Source of the DNA: Membranipora membranacea
Taxonomy: Eukaryota; Bryozoa; Gymnolaemata; Cheilostomatida; Membraniporidae
Assembly: GCA_914767715.1 (NCBI GenBank)
Contig: OU612068.1
Location: 23,064,001 to 23,128,000 of the forward strand
Direction of reading: 5' to 3'
Length of the DNA: 64,000 nt
In this document: positions 27,201 through 39,369 of the stretch, in pieces
How the letters are laid out: each line of letters begins with the position of its first letter
Position numbering within the stretch: position 1 is the first letter of the stretch
Notes under the pieces: generated by a model
The model's database searches: none
The model's input: only the letters and a program-made list of their open reading frames with translations
What the model was told of the DNA's origin: nothing
Made by a program: the position numbers and the translations under genes

Positions 27201-30200
27201 CATATAAAGAAGCCCTTCACCATACCTGATGTTTACTTTGCTGTTATAAATGTTACATAACATGAACCAGGATTATCAATACTAGACTTAGTGCTCAGAC
27301 AAGTGTAGGTGGGGATAATGTGCCAGATCACAAAACTCCCCTCATACACTGTCTCAGCATTAAGTGTTTATATACACTGGTGTCAAAGAAGAAAGTTGGT
27401 GGGATGACAAGCTATAAGATAACAGCATGCAAGCCTTGCCACGCGGCTACTTTTTTGGTTTGGGGTTTGGTACTCCCCAAACCAAAACAGTAGCAGCGTG
27501 ACAAGGCTAAAATATTCGGGCAATGACCGTATACCATACCTCTGCATCCTCCTGATAAAGAAAGGAAATAATTTAAAATTAAATCACGTAAACTCAGTAG
27601 ATATGATCTTCTAACTGATGCTAATGCTGAAGTGTCTTGCTTTGCAAAGAAAGAGGCACATTTGCGGTGACGTAAAATTGCAGCCTTTTTTGTTCCACCT
27701 GAACTACCGTGGGACTTGCTAAACTGGCCTCAACTTGAGTGCAATACATGGAAGCATTTCAAGGAGGATAATTTCATATGATTAGCTTGATTTGAAAGGT
27801 GTTATTATTCTACTAAAAATAATAGTTTTCGTCTTGAATGTATCACTTCATTAAATTCCTAATATGTGTCATGGCTGGAAACAATACGTTTGATATGCTC
27901 TATTGCTGTATTGGTGTATTGTCTGCGAGGGAGGTCTCGTTTTGTAAATAGTAGTTAGGGGCAGGTGCCCCTTCAGCATCATGGGTGGACACTGGGAGCA
28001 GCTGAGACTGTCAGCCCTATTCATGCAATTTCCACTTTAGAGTTTTCTTGGACACAATGACCTTCCTTAGGTCTAGCCCGCTTTAGCTTTGAGAATGAGA
28101 ATTTTATTTCAGCGATAATAAATTAAGAAATTCCTAAGAAAGATCGCAGCATTCAGACAGTAAAAAGGTAATTGTCATTTATGATAAGTAGCCTCAAGGC
28201 CTTTTTCAATGAAACAATAATGAATGGCTTGATGAATGGAAGTCTTTAGCCCCTCAATATCAACAATACCAGCCAAACAATAAAACATCTTAGTCCTATG
28301 CAGCAAATATGCATTGAAGAATTCATGCATGTAATTTATCCGTATTAGAATGTCCATGGATTGTTTTTTAACACAAAAAGCCACTTGTTTTTCAATAGTT
28401 GTGAAAAATTTTGCATGATTGCGATGCTTTGTCCTGACTTTATTGGAGTTGCATCAACCATGTAATAGGTTCAAATGAAAAGAAAAAGCCCTCGATGAAT
28501 CAAACTGTCTTTGAGAGCAGCGTGTAAAGCAAACTTTTGTCCTCTATACTAATCAGTCAAGTATACATCAATATTTCTCTTTCTCGCCGCAGTTACAATC
28601 CACAACAAAAAATAGCCTTGCCTATGACGCTCAACAATAGTAAAACTTGCATTATTACTATGAATGAATGGTTTCACACACAGGGCAGCTAAGCGAGTGA
28701 GCAATTACAAAACAGAGCAAGCTGTTCATCAAACATGTATCCAGTCAGTCACTAGTTTGATGATGAAAAGGCAAAAAAACTGTCTATTCAGAAAACTCAT
28801 CCCGGTGCAACAACTGAATAAGTGTACGCTTATATGACTAATTCAAGAGGCTCCAAAATAATTGATATTTTAATTTGAGGATGTGCTGCGTCTAAAGTGG
28901 ACAGAGGGCGATACCCAGCTGGGAGGTCTGAGAGGGGCAATGAACTCATGGCACACAGCTTCAGAGGGTGTAAATCTGTAATCTTCAGCCATGACCTAAG
29001 GGCTTCCTCCCAGCTTAAAACTGAGTAGCCACCAGAGTGTCCAAACACGCCAAACTTGCCGAATGCTGATTAGCCAGTTTGAGTGGAAAACAAAGCTTTT
29101 CTTAGTGACTCAGGGATTTTTTATAGTATTTACCTTATGATGATAATCATACAGTTTAATTTAAGTAAACTGTAGGCTTATCAGTTTTGTCAACAACCAA
29201 ACATACTTGAAAGCTTTTCAATTATAACGGAATATGAAATTGGCTAATGATAAGGCAAGAATTAATAAAATGTTTCCAGACTCTTAATTAGCTGCCTTTA
29301 TTTGGTAACTTGACTTTGGTCTCCTCCAACAACTTTCAAATTTCTCAGCTATGGCATTGTACAATAATATATTATCAACTCTCAGCTATTACCTTGGACG
29401 AAATTTCTCAAGTGCCCACCCATTATATTCGTACTGGGTGGTACAGGCAATTAGAAAGGCTAAACATGAGTTAGATTCAGCTGATGGCGCATGATAAGCA
29501 GTCGGAAGACCGCTAAAAGCTTCACAAGTGGTCTAGACACAAAATCTTAAGTGTCTTTTATATAATTCTGTGTTACATAACGGTATTGTGCTCGAGAACT
29601 GAAAGTGACAATGGCAACTTGTTACACGCAATGATTACAATGAAAGTGAAATTGTAATATTATCATGATGAACTTACAGATTTTTTAGCCAGTTTCCATC
29701 CATCCTCATCGGCAACATAACTCTTCACCTTACCGAGAAGGTCTTGCATTCTATCCTCAATACAAATTTTCATCTCTGCAACTTGAAGGATATGAAGAGA
29801 CAGATAGTTGAGTGTATGTAAACTGTTTGATACTAGAGCCAATCAAATAATAATGCAAAGCAGCTATCCGTCAGCTTGAATGTAGTATCGTTGAATGATC
29901 AATTATTGAAGCAACCTGCTTTATGAAGCACATGGCAAAATCTTATTACAGGTCATGTGACCAGCAGTCTAGCCAATCAGAGGCCATTCAGACGATGGGA
30001 ATTCCCAACACAGCTAGACTTCTTGCTTCATAATCATAATCATCAGCTGAACGATTCATGTCAATCATATCCGAGCAAGTGAAAATCAAAAACAGAATTT
30101 AATCTCTGATTCATAATTGAGATATTTTGAACATATTGAATTGGGCAGCAAATACCAATCAATTTAATCATTTCAACTGTTTATTGACTCATCAAATCTA

Positions 30201-30280
30201 TTATGTACGCAAACCTTACCTAATTCAGTGGTTAGCCCACATCTGCTAAAGTTCCTTTGGCTGTCACCACATGAGTTCAT
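18237..30280 (-). CDS. STARD5: STARD5-like START-domain lipid-transfer protein
   Basis: START proteins hold one sterol or lipid in a hydrophobic pocket; STARD5 is a small cytosolic member that binds cholesterol or bile acids. Exons in transcript order: 30280-30220, 29775-29678, (optional 27551-27540), 26288-26239, 25466-25325, 22668-22554, 20086-19990, 18399-18237. Phases join and give 241 aa without, or 245 aa with, the microexon; human STARD5 is 213 aa. Matches run along the whole domain: SEEFTGHVFKGIGIV, KPDGKRVKWD, QSAAMGFISARDFVDVVV, GEYVRGKNYYCGI, and the C-terminal helix ending in TGA at 18237-18239. No signal peptide is evident, as in STARD5. The first exon is uncertain (see the alternative at 30503-30581). 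Introns are large (up to 3.9 kb) with no other gene seen. STARD6 or another short START protein is the main alternative name. Confidence 0.87.
19991..22553. repeat. intron stretch with a G15C20 homopolymer junction at 21661-21695
   Basis: The intron after the GEYVRG-containing exon (20086) holds fifteen G (21661-21675) directly followed by twenty C (21676-21695), forming a potential GC-only hairpin. It is the only GC-rich island in the neighbourhood. A (tcta)n stretch follows near 21870. Otherwise nothing recognisable is seen. Confidence 0.85.
27432..27508. repeat. fold-back element of about 77 bp
   Basis: Left arm 27432-27466 and right arm 27475-27508 pair along about 34 bp with a few mismatches and an 8-bp loop. 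It shares its ends with the hairpin at 6759-6790. It sits beside the candidate STARD5-like microexon, 32 bp downstream of the microexon donor in transcript sense. Confidence 0.85.
27540..27551 (-). CDS. candidate 12-nt microexon of the STARD5-like gene
   Basis: The motif ctttatcag | GAGGATGCAGAG | gtatgg on the minus strand gives a four-residue insert (EDAE) in phase 0 on both sides. It would fit between the exon ending KLAKKS and the exon starting WNTEVW. Human STARD5 has the same spacing between the conserved GWK and EF motifs only if the insert is skipped, so it is either an alternative microexon or a chance match. Confidence 0.35.
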
Positions 30281-30502
30281 CTGTAAATAATTTCAACACT
30301 GATTAGGCAAAAGTACATTATGATAATTTCATGGTGAGCCATGAAAGTGAAAAATCAATTGTTATGCAAAAATATGAAAAAACAGGCAAATTCCTCAATC
30401 ATATTGAGATCTCGTCGCTGATTTAACATCCTAGTCTATGAAATTATACTGAATGTTGTTTATCAAAAACCTGAAGTTTTTGTGCTAGTAAAACAAACTT
30501 AC

Positions 30503-30581
30503 GTGACATAACACGGTCATAATAGGTCAAACAATTAGTGAAAACCTTCGGTTCACACTTTGACATATCAGGTTCCATCAT
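30503..30581 (-). CDS. candidate alternative first exon of the STARD5-like gene
   Basis: ATG at 30581-30579 opens 26 codons that run into a good donor (tcac|gtaagt) in phase 1, the same phase as the 30280-30220 exon. Either could splice to the exon at 29775. It cannot splice to the 30280 exon without hitting a stop. The downstream candidate starts with ATG right after an acceptor-like atttacag, so which start is used cannot be decided from sequence. Confidence 0.35.
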
Positions 30582-33500
30582 CAATCAGAGAATATCAGAT
30601 TTCACTCGTATTTACCAACATGCCAGCATCCGTCACATATCGCTCAGAATGGAGGTCATGAGCGACTGTATAACCTAGTCTAACCCTTTATTGCCAGGAC
30701 ATTCCTGACAATTTGACAATCAGAATGATGCCTATAGACATCTGAGGCTAACCAGCGGAGGATTGACCGTAAGAAAACCAATAATTCCTGACGAAAATGC
30801 TGATTCTAGAGAAAGAGTGTTTGACGCAACCTTTTGTGAGCCATCTGGGTCTAGGGGCACACATGATATTCAATTGAGGAAGGTTGAGATTTTGCTTTGA
30901 CAACACAGTTAGCAGCAAATTCATAGCGTCATAACTTTAATCTGCCATACATCAGATCTCTAACCAGACACATAGCCAACAGCCCAACACCCAGTGTGTC
31001 ATTTAGTAATGCAGGAAAGTATATCTTATACGGACGCTACAAAAGATAGAATCTTGTCATTTATCTCATTCTTCAACTTAAACAAAATTATACAGCTCTT
31101 TGCTTAGACCTGGAATGTCAAGGGGATTGGTCCAAGTTAAAATAAAGCTAACCAGTAAATAAAATAATGAGTTATCCAGCAAGTATCAATATTCCCACCA
31201 TGCATTCGTTTTGGCTGTTAATCTCACTTAGAAATAAAACAAAATGTGGAATACTGATGAAAATTACAACCAAGGAGTAAAACACTGTTTTCAATGTGAA
31301 TATATCTGAGAGTAAGATATTAGTTTTTGTCTGAATCCCCTAGTTGGAGAAGAGGGGAGGGTTGGGGAGCCTGCACACAACGGATCACCCACATAATGTT
31401 CCGATTCAAGCATCCATCTAAAAGGTGACAACTTCCTCACCCATTTGGGCGGGTAATTTCTTGAAGCAGGTGATGGACTCATAAACATTTTAATTGATTT
31501 CACATTCTGTACTTGTTTTGGCAATGTTGCAAAAAAGAAATGAAAATCCCTGCCTTATGTTTCCATTGTGTAGCTGGTATTAAAAAATACCACCATGCGC
31601 TTTACGTGTCAGTTTTTATTTGAATGCTGGTGATAATCGAAACTAAATAATGTTGGAAAATGACGTGAGTATAAAATCAAACAGCTGCATGTTAGTGGGA
31701 AAGAGGCTTGTGGATTTTCTCTAACACTGAAATTGGCATCAAACCCCCTGTACTTTAGTGGAGGTGTCTATCTATACGAGGGTACATGGCCAAACAAAGT
31801 CTCACCAGCTATGAGTCAGGGTATCCCTCATTAGTCTCTATTTTAGGTAAACCTGTTGCCACCTTTCAGCTTCTAGGCATACTTTTTTCGGCGCTGGCTG
31901 ATGAACACTAATCAGGGTAACCAGCAGGGGACATTGTTGCTCCTTGATTGTACCAGCCACTGACTAGTGTCTACTGACCTAGCTGTGAATGATGACTTAC
32001 TGTTCACAGTTAGAGGTCTGATTACAATCCCAGGTAAAGGTTAAGATCTTGTGAAGGACATCCCCATCCTTCGAATCCTATTTAAATTACTTGTGTTCTT
32101 CCCTTGACCTTAATGTGTTTACCAGAGCTTAGGTTTATGTCAGCTTGACTCTCAAGCCTTACCTTGACTCTCAATCATTTCCCCAGTTCTGGAATTCACA
32201 CTAATGCAATATCAATGTGTGTTCAAATGTGATGAGCAACTCGGGACTAGCAACTATGATTTCGTATTCATAATTATTCATTTGTAAAAAGCAAGCAATT
32301 TGGGGAATCTTGATCAAATTAGGAAAGCAATATTTGAAGAGCCCGAAAAACTGGTCTTGATCAGCTAAACCCATAATCATATATCTCAAATACTTGATAA
32401 TGCGGCCTTGAGCATTGATCAGCGAGGTTGGTACATGTCAGTTAACGGCGGCCTTAACACATCGCTGCTCAACAATTCTAACATTCCAGCTCATGGATCA
32501 AAACTTTTCTCTTATTATTTTTCTTCACACTTCTTGAATCAGGCAGCTGTTGAAAAATAAGCAATGTCTGACAAGGTATTTAAGGTAGACGTTTGTTACG
32601 TGTGATGCATGATTACACGCATATGTTGTACCTAAACACCAAATCGACAGCCTGTTAATTTTCATAAGAAAATTGAGATATTATAACAGTTTGAAGACCG
32701 TAACAATTAAGACTAATTTAATAATGCGAGTTTCTATGTGTGATGAAATAAATTTGTTTCAGAAATGTACTCGTTGAACGTTGTGTGAATATTTCCCCGC
32801 TGACTTTGAGGTGTCTACGCGTGTGGCCTGTGGTGCGCATATTGCATACAAAATCCTAGTTTTGTACAGTGAACGTCAAGCTCTCAGTATTGATAATATT
32901 GTTAACCCACAGGCTAAATGAGGATAAGTTTGCTGATGAACTTCTCCATAATTTCATCAGGTGTTGTTCATAATATGAGTACACGGCTCATCCAATGTTG
33001 ATATTAATAGTGTAATCGGTCCAACATTACTGTCTGCTAATTTTTTACAGAATCATAAAAAGGACCCTAGATTTCATGGTGGGGTGGTACAATTGCCTTC
33101 AAGGCTCACAAAATACTTTATTGAGAAACCCTTACGCACGTAAATCCTACTAATGATTCCACTGCGCCTTTCGAAAAAAATTCATGATATGAACATTTAT
33201 ATTCAATGTTCTCTCATATCTCTGATATAGACCCTAGTGTAGAACTGCAGGTTATGTATCGAACAAATAGAAAAATCTTATCTTTTCTGATAGCAGCGCA
33301 GTCTGAATCACGATCATCATAAATATCCTATGCGAGATGGCAAGAGAGAGGACAACTACCATAATTGGAGAAAAAGTTGCATATAATTATGCTTTATAAG
33401 CTGCTGATCCAGGGAATTAGGACTTTGGGCCAGGTAATCGATTTAGCCAGGGGTAAGATTAAGTATGATCAATTTGCCTGTATTTTGAGTTGCCCCCTTT

Positions 33501-34497
33501 GACTCATCAGTAAAATGGGAATGGCCGGGTTGCAGGCAAATTGGATCAAACTTGATCTAAGCGACATGAGGAGAAGAGCGGGTTAGGGACCTGCAATATC
33601 TTATCACCTTCAGTGCTGACGTGAGGTGGGGATGATAACAATAACACCTTTAAATGTGTAACCACACAATTCTAAGTGTTTTATCCCTCTAACTATGGCA
33701 GCCAACCTATCCTAGGTGTAGGCTCAGTTGGGTCAAGTGCCAGTCCTTCAGCGCGCAGGTGTTTAAGGTTGTGGGTTCGAATCCCACTGCTGACAACTGG
33801 GGTTGGGTTTGCCCCCAGTTATGGTCCCACCTGCCTACACACAAGTGAGCAGAAATTCCAGCTTCACCTTCAAAGCAACCAACATTTTGCCATGTGTGAT
33901 AAGTCCCTGATCTTAATCACCATTTTTTAATCAACCATCCTTACAACATAGCGAGTGGGTGTTGGGGGTTTTATTTGAGTTCTTAGGAATATGTATTTTA
34001 ATTTGGAATAAGATAAAATGAAAACTTAACTCTTTTTTGGTTGGTAATTTTTCTGTATATTTTATGGCATTGCAATATGATAATAATTTTTACGCCACAA
34101 AGATCATCCCAAAAAAGCGATCAAAAGAAGCACAACCCACCTGGTAAGCTAACTCTTCTGTCCTCTATCTTTTCAGCACCAAGACTTACCTCAGCCCAAA
34201 ATAGGGCATTTTTATTTTTTTTTATACACAACTTTTGACAAAGTTCGATGCAGGAGCTAAATGTAACACAATATCACATATAATATGTTATTATAACAAA
34301 TGCCCCAGTATCGAGTTTTCCTATGTACGTATATGTATGTTTAGCTAATCAATGGTAAAGAAGGGTCTGGTGCAGTTGGGTGGAATAGATCCGTTGCGAC
34401 GGATGTGGTAATAGCAATAGCATAACATAAACTGGGTTTGATCAGTGTACCAAGTTCCTATAAAAACCAAGGACCCCCGTGTCTCCACCTTAAATCA
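30582..34497. other. intergenic, STARD5-like 5' side to p47 3' side
   Basis: The p47 UBX-domain exons and 3' UTR would be expected here on the minus strand, but scanning for the conserved UBX motifs (IRLADG, TTFPNK, NAVIVQ-like) in this interval found none. A tRNA-derived SINE lies at about 33700-33850. The rest is AT-rich with short chance ORFs. Confidence 0.5.
33700..33850 (+). mobile_element. tRNA-derived SINE
   Basis: A Pol III A box (taggctcagttggg, 33718-33731) and a perfect B box (ggttcgaatcc, 33774-33784) are spaced as in a tRNA gene, followed by a non-tRNA body (ggggttgggtttgcccccag). The acceptor stem and cloverleaf are not intact, so this is a SINE head rather than a tRNA gene. 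The 3' boundary is approximate. Confidence 0.75.
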
Positions 34498-34527
34498 TCA
34501 AAGGTACATTATCATATTATTACATAC

Positions 34528-37500
34528 TTGACTGCCCAGTGCCTGTCCAGACCCTGCGAAGGCCTTTACTTTTGGCTGTTTGGGAGCCACGTAATCCTCC
34601 TCTCTATGATCCTCCATATCTAACTCTACCTGTCCACCTTCTGCTTTAGACACTAACTCCTGTGGTATCTCACTACAGAAATGATCACATCAAAATGAAT
34701 AAAAAGCACACTCAGAATGTCATCTATGAGCCATCTCCAAAATCATAGACTGTTACTTTTCTGGGTGAACATTCCATATCCAAGGAAACTGTCTTCACTT
34801 CATGGAAATGATGAGTCAAAATCCAAAAACTCTTGAACTCATGAATATCAAAATAAAATGTAGAAGCTTTTTCTAGGAGTTGTGTTCCCCGTAGAACAAA
34901 AAAGAAAACTCCCAACACTAAATGTACAATTGTCCTGGAAATAGTATAATTACCCTTTTTGTATACTTGATAAGAACTGCCTGTTTTGTGGGTCATCAAA
35001 AGGTCTGATCGGCTCATCATTAATGGTGAATCCATTTTTCCACAGCCGTAAAACAACTGGCATCTGAAACAACAACAAGGCATGCATTCAATATCACGAT
35101 TGGTTAAAACTTGACAAAATGAAACTGCAGTCAATATAAGGGCGTTATCCTTATCAAGGCACAAAACGATTCAGATAGGAGTTATACAACATGCAAGATC
35201 AATATCATTTCATAGCCTTCAAATCCATCAAGTTAGTAAGCATGTCAAGTAATTCAATCGATGACTCCAAGTGTCTATAGGTTGTGTGTTTCCAAGATGG
35301 TGTCCAAGTTCTTGTATATTATTTCCAGTTATATCATTGTCTTCATTGTCTATCATACAGCTGTTTAATCAGCACGCATGACGAGTTGCTATCTCCAACA
35401 GGAAGTTAGCTCCATTCCAACAGGAGAACAAACACCATTATATATATTATATTATTATTTATTTTATAATGTAATATATTATTTATTATGTGGTATCACA
35501 GCTGCACAGTGCACTACTTACAGGTGGTTTAGGCCTCGAAGTCCCGGCGACAGATGAGCTAGCCTCAGACTCTGATTCCCCCAGTCTATAACCCGTACCC
35601 ACAAAGTGGGATGGTAGATTCCTGGCTCCACCTCTACCAGCCTCCGCTACCTCCTCCGCACCGTGTCTGCAAGATTAAATACATGTCGTTTTATTTTAAG
35701 ATCTAGCTCATAAGAATATGAATAAAATGTTTTATGTAAAACAAATATCTTAAATTTTTATATCTCGAGATTTAGTTTACCAAAGTTGAAAAGTTATCTA
35801 GTACTTGTCATAATAGTGTGAGTTTATGTAATTCCCCCAATGCACTTTCATTTTTGCCAATTAGCCTCAAATTGGAGCTCAGAAAACTGTCAGGGAGGTT
35901 AAGTTGAACCTCTGTACATGTTGGATCAACACAAACAAAACACACAAAACAAAACTTACTGTCTGGCTGCTTTGAACAGCTCCTCAGCAACATGATCACG
36001 CCTTCGGTCTCTTGGAGGACCAACTATCTGCTGACCACTACAAATATCATCGCATTATGATCAACTATTCCAAGCTACAGGTTAGCAGGAAGTCCTATGG
36101 TTCAAGCCCATCAATTAAAAGCTTAGATAAATGTCCAGCTTTTCTTTTTCGATTAGATTGGTCATTAGCTTTTACAATGTTATGATGTTATTATCAGTAA
36201 TCCCATTGTATTTTGACAACATAGCTATTCCAAACCACACGTGACAGCCTCGTGACAGCCTCTTGACAGCCTCCGTTCATTGGGCACACAGAAAATATTA
36301 TTTGCAGATAAATTCTATTAGGCTGCTGTTGTATCATGACTGATAAATTATAAAAGGACCATGGCTTTTTAGTGACCGATAACTACATTTTTTCAAATAC
36401 TTGGGCAAATTTGGCAAACATTTTTATGAGCAAAATTTTTGTAGCGGAAGTTTATATTATTTCAGGCTCAGGTACTCTACCTTGTTTCAGACCCTCCAGC
36501 GTAATATGCCTGTCCCTCCTCGCTTTTATCATCTGATGCTTGCTGACTTCCGCCAGATGAAAATAATGTCTGTATACGACTGTTTAAAGGAAATAAAAGG
36601 CTGCTATACATACACCAAATCCAAAAGTGATCACAAAACACTGTTGGTCAACAGTTGCCTAATTAAAGATAGAGGGGAAACACTCAAACCTACACCTAGC
36701 TATTGGGTTGATTTTATATACAATTGTTGTTTTTTCCGTTCCTTAACATATTATAAATAAATAAATGCATATTATTTGGTAATGTTTACCAACTGTGGGT
36801 TTTCATTACATTATTCCTCGGAAACTTTTGACATAGGCTATTATCAATCGTTAACAATATTGAACAGACGAGATCCTACTAAAGCTACAACTGAAGAGGA
36901 CTTTCCAACCTGGGTCTCCCTTGAAGGTCGTGAGGATATGTGCATTCCCCTTACTGACATCATAAACTGTATGCTACGCTCAAATGAATTTTCAATGAAA
37001 TGGAAAAGATCTCAGATTCGCCCCCTCCCAAAAGTGTCCTGCCCTACTAACTTCAAGGGCTAGAGGCCAGTATCACTTCTTTTCCATCTTGGTAAGGTGT
37101 GCGAAGCCGCTATTATTGGAAAAATGAGAAGTAAATTAGAGGAGATCATAGAGCCCTAGCAGTTGTGTACCAGCCTAATATAGGCACAGTGGATGCACAT
37201 CAAGGTCAGTTTTTTTTTCAAATGAGTGCTTTATAACTGGAACATTTTTACTTTTCCCAAGGGGGGTGTCTTATAAGTGAGGTATTACGGTAAAACTTTT
37301 AGATGATTACACATCTCTAAATTCATTCAAAGTGCTGCACTCGACTTTTCTAAGGTCTGTGACAGGTTACAGCCAGCTATCCTCATAGACAAGATGCACA
37401 AATATCAATTCAACACTAACATAACAGCTCTGGTATCCAGCTTCCTCAAAGACAGGGCACAGTGTGTCAAATATGGTGACCAGAAATCTAGCTACACAGA

Positions 37501-39369
37501 GAGTAATGACGGAGCACCCCAAGGTACTAAGCTGGGGCCAATACTGTGGCTCATCTATTCAAATGACCTTGCAGTATCGGGCTTTGAACACATTAAATAT
37601 GCAGACGGTGTAACATTTTACACCACAGTTACTTCCAACTTGGAGTCGTCTGCTATTGCTCCTGCTATATTATCTACCCAGAAATGGGCTGATGAAAATA
37701 ATATGCTGCTAAACGCTGAGAAGTATAATAAGCACAACTATAGTGATGATGTTGTTGTTGATGATGGATTGATGCAACCTAATGCTTTCACCAAATTCTT
37801 GGGAATTTTTATTGATGATAAACTCTCTTTTAATAAGCATATCGATACATAAGTAACAAAATGTAACACACGATTGTTTTTAATGCGTAAATTGCAATCC
37901 ATAGGTCTTGACAGCGATGGCTAGAGGACTTTTTATCTTAGCAACATCCGTCCCATTATCTGTTATGCCTCGCCTGCATGGTTTTCCCTCATTGGTGACA
38001 CAAACTGTGAAAGATTAGAGCGTCTCCAGCGCTCAGCCTCAAAGATTATACTGCCTGATCATGACTATGAGGATCGGCTAGTAATGTTACGCATTCCCCA
38101 TCTTTGCAATTTTCTCTTTGATAGCTCATACAGTCACTTCACAAAGGTTTTAAACGATGAACCCCATCCACTATATAGTCGCTTAAGTTTTAACAGTAAC
38201 AGAACTTCCTCTCGAGCCAAACAAGTATTCCGTCCAAAACGATGCAGAACCACAAGAGGTCTAACAGCTTTTTTAACTATTTTATGACCTTTCATGATAA
38301 TGGTCTTGTGTATCGTACTTAACCGTACCTAACTGCAGTATATCCTTTTAGTTATGTATTTTTATTTTTGCAGCTACCAGTTTTTTAACCCACACTTACG
38401 TACATTCGATATCATCTCGTATACATGTATATTGAGTATGGCAGAATGTAATACAATACAATTACAAAAAAAATTACAATTACAATTACAAAAATCTTCT
38501 TAGGTAATATTTTCTCAGCCTTTATTAACTTGTGATTGGAAGTGAAGATATACCGTTGTACATTGTTGCAGGTTACTTTGTAAGCTGAGGAAGAAAGGGG
38601 TTTCTTATACAGTGTGTAGCGTAATGCTTAGCTGCATACTTTAGGTTTTTTGAAGCACTGATCAGTTGCTGTAGTTATCTAGATGTAACTTACCTCGAAG
38701 GTTGTGATCTGGGAGGAGGACGACCTGCAGCTGGTGGTGCTGCCGCTGCAGCACCCGGGGCAGCTGCTGCCTGGGGCTCTGGTGGAGATGGAGTTCTTCT
38801 CTCCTGTCCGTCCCTGGGTGGTAAAGCATCCATATCGTCTGGAACGTCTGCACCTCCGTCGGTTTCAAAGAATGTAGACACTCCTACCTGAAGGTAATCA
38901 ATTAACAAAAAAATCTAAGAGCAACGATGAAGTGGTTTACCATACCAGTTACCTTGTAATCCATTGACCACCTTGAGGTAGAAACAAGGTCAGTAACAAA
39001 GAAAGTTTCAGTTCAGAAAGGATTGAGGCCGCCTACCTATCAATCAATATCAGTATCATCAATAAAAATTCAATGGCTCTATTGCTCACACTATCAGCAA
39101 GGTTATATTCCATTACATTATGTTCAAGGAAGAAGTAACAAAGTGCCAACATACTTTATCACCCTTATACACTCACAACACAGTCTGAGAATTTAGATGA
39201 CAAAACAACATGTCCAGGAATTAAATAAATAAACAAAAGAAGTCAAAAAGATAAATCCACATACACTTATGTCCCATCCAGAAGCTTGTAAGAAGAATTC
39301 TGCTCTCTCAGCGTTTGCGCCAGTAATTGAACAGAACTCAACAACTTTCTGCTGCTGGTCTGGGTCCAT
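34528..39369 (-). CDS. NSFL1C: p47 / NSFL1C, p97-VCP cofactor (UBX part not found)
   Basis: p47 links the AAA ATPase p97/VCP to ubiquitinated membrane cargo in Golgi and ER reassembly. Exons in transcript order: 39369-39265, 38887-38694, 36037-35960, 35666-35522, 35063-34954, 34672-34528; phases join over 259 codons. The N-terminus ([20 protein letters not shown], residues 13-32) is the UBA-like domain. A Pro/Ala-rich linker follows, then the p47 signature [10 protein letters not shown], the GTGYRLG motif, and the SEP domain ([20 protein letters not shown] to [14 protein letters not shown]). The last exon ends at a donor (gtatgt) in phase 0; reading through it meets a stop after nine codons (TGA, 34498-34500). 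The UBX domain that contacts p97 in this family was not found downstream, so the model is incomplete or the locus is truncated. Intron 2 carries a dead LINE. Confidence 0.88.
36241..36273. repeat. 11-bp tandem repeat, three copies
   Basis: gtgacagcctc is repeated three times (last copy with one change) in p47 intron 2, near the 5' boundary of the LINE-containing region. Confidence 0.9.
36870..38495 (+). mobile_element. dead non-LTR retrotransposon (LINE) reverse transcriptase fragment
   Basis: The plus strand, antisense to p47, encodes a decayed LINE reverse transcriptase. Recognisable blocks in order are [19 protein letters not shown] followed by RPVSLL (about 37000-37080), [15 protein letters not shown] (about 37345-37390), [20 protein letters not shown] (about 37500-37560), the active-site region KYADGVTFY (about 37595-37620), and [16 protein letters not shown] near 37800. 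Stops interrupt the frame (for example at 37061-37063 and 37850-37852). The catalytic Asp-Asp is Asp-Gly, which would be inactive. A downstream part with ICYASPAW and ERLQRSA is typical of LINE C-termini. The element ends in an (attaca)n-like tail at 38445-38495. A small inverted-repeat element is inserted at 37203-37292. Confidence 0.9.
37203..37292 (+). mobile_element. truncated copy of the 42923-43299 element, nested in the LINE
   Basis: This 90-bp segment matches the right part of the element at 42923-43299: the ggcagtttttt-like stretch, then the ctttataactggaacattttta and ggggggtg blocks, then the terminal ataagtgaggtattacggta (one or two changes from the other copy). It lacks the left terminal repeat. 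It separates two reverse-transcriptase blocks of the LINE in the same reading direction, so it inserted after the LINE. Confidence 0.75.

Noticed and set aside
30614-30690. Minus-strand HDLHSERYVTDAGMLV followed by a donor-like gtaaat
   Set aside because: No start codon, an upstream stop, and no match to the STARD5 family; probably chance.
30781-30900. Minus-strand open stretch as the missing p47 UBX exon
   Set aside because: The translated stretch lacks the IRLADG and TTFPNK-type UBX motifs and has no phase-0 acceptor that fits.
33715-33800. Possible tRNA gene
   Set aside because: Good Pol III boxes, but the cloverleaf is not complete and the sequence continues into a non-tRNA body, so it was called a SINE.
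34724-35164. 146-codon minus-strand ORF
   Set aside because: It overlaps p47 exon 5 (35063-34954) in a different frame; the real frame there is the SEP domain.
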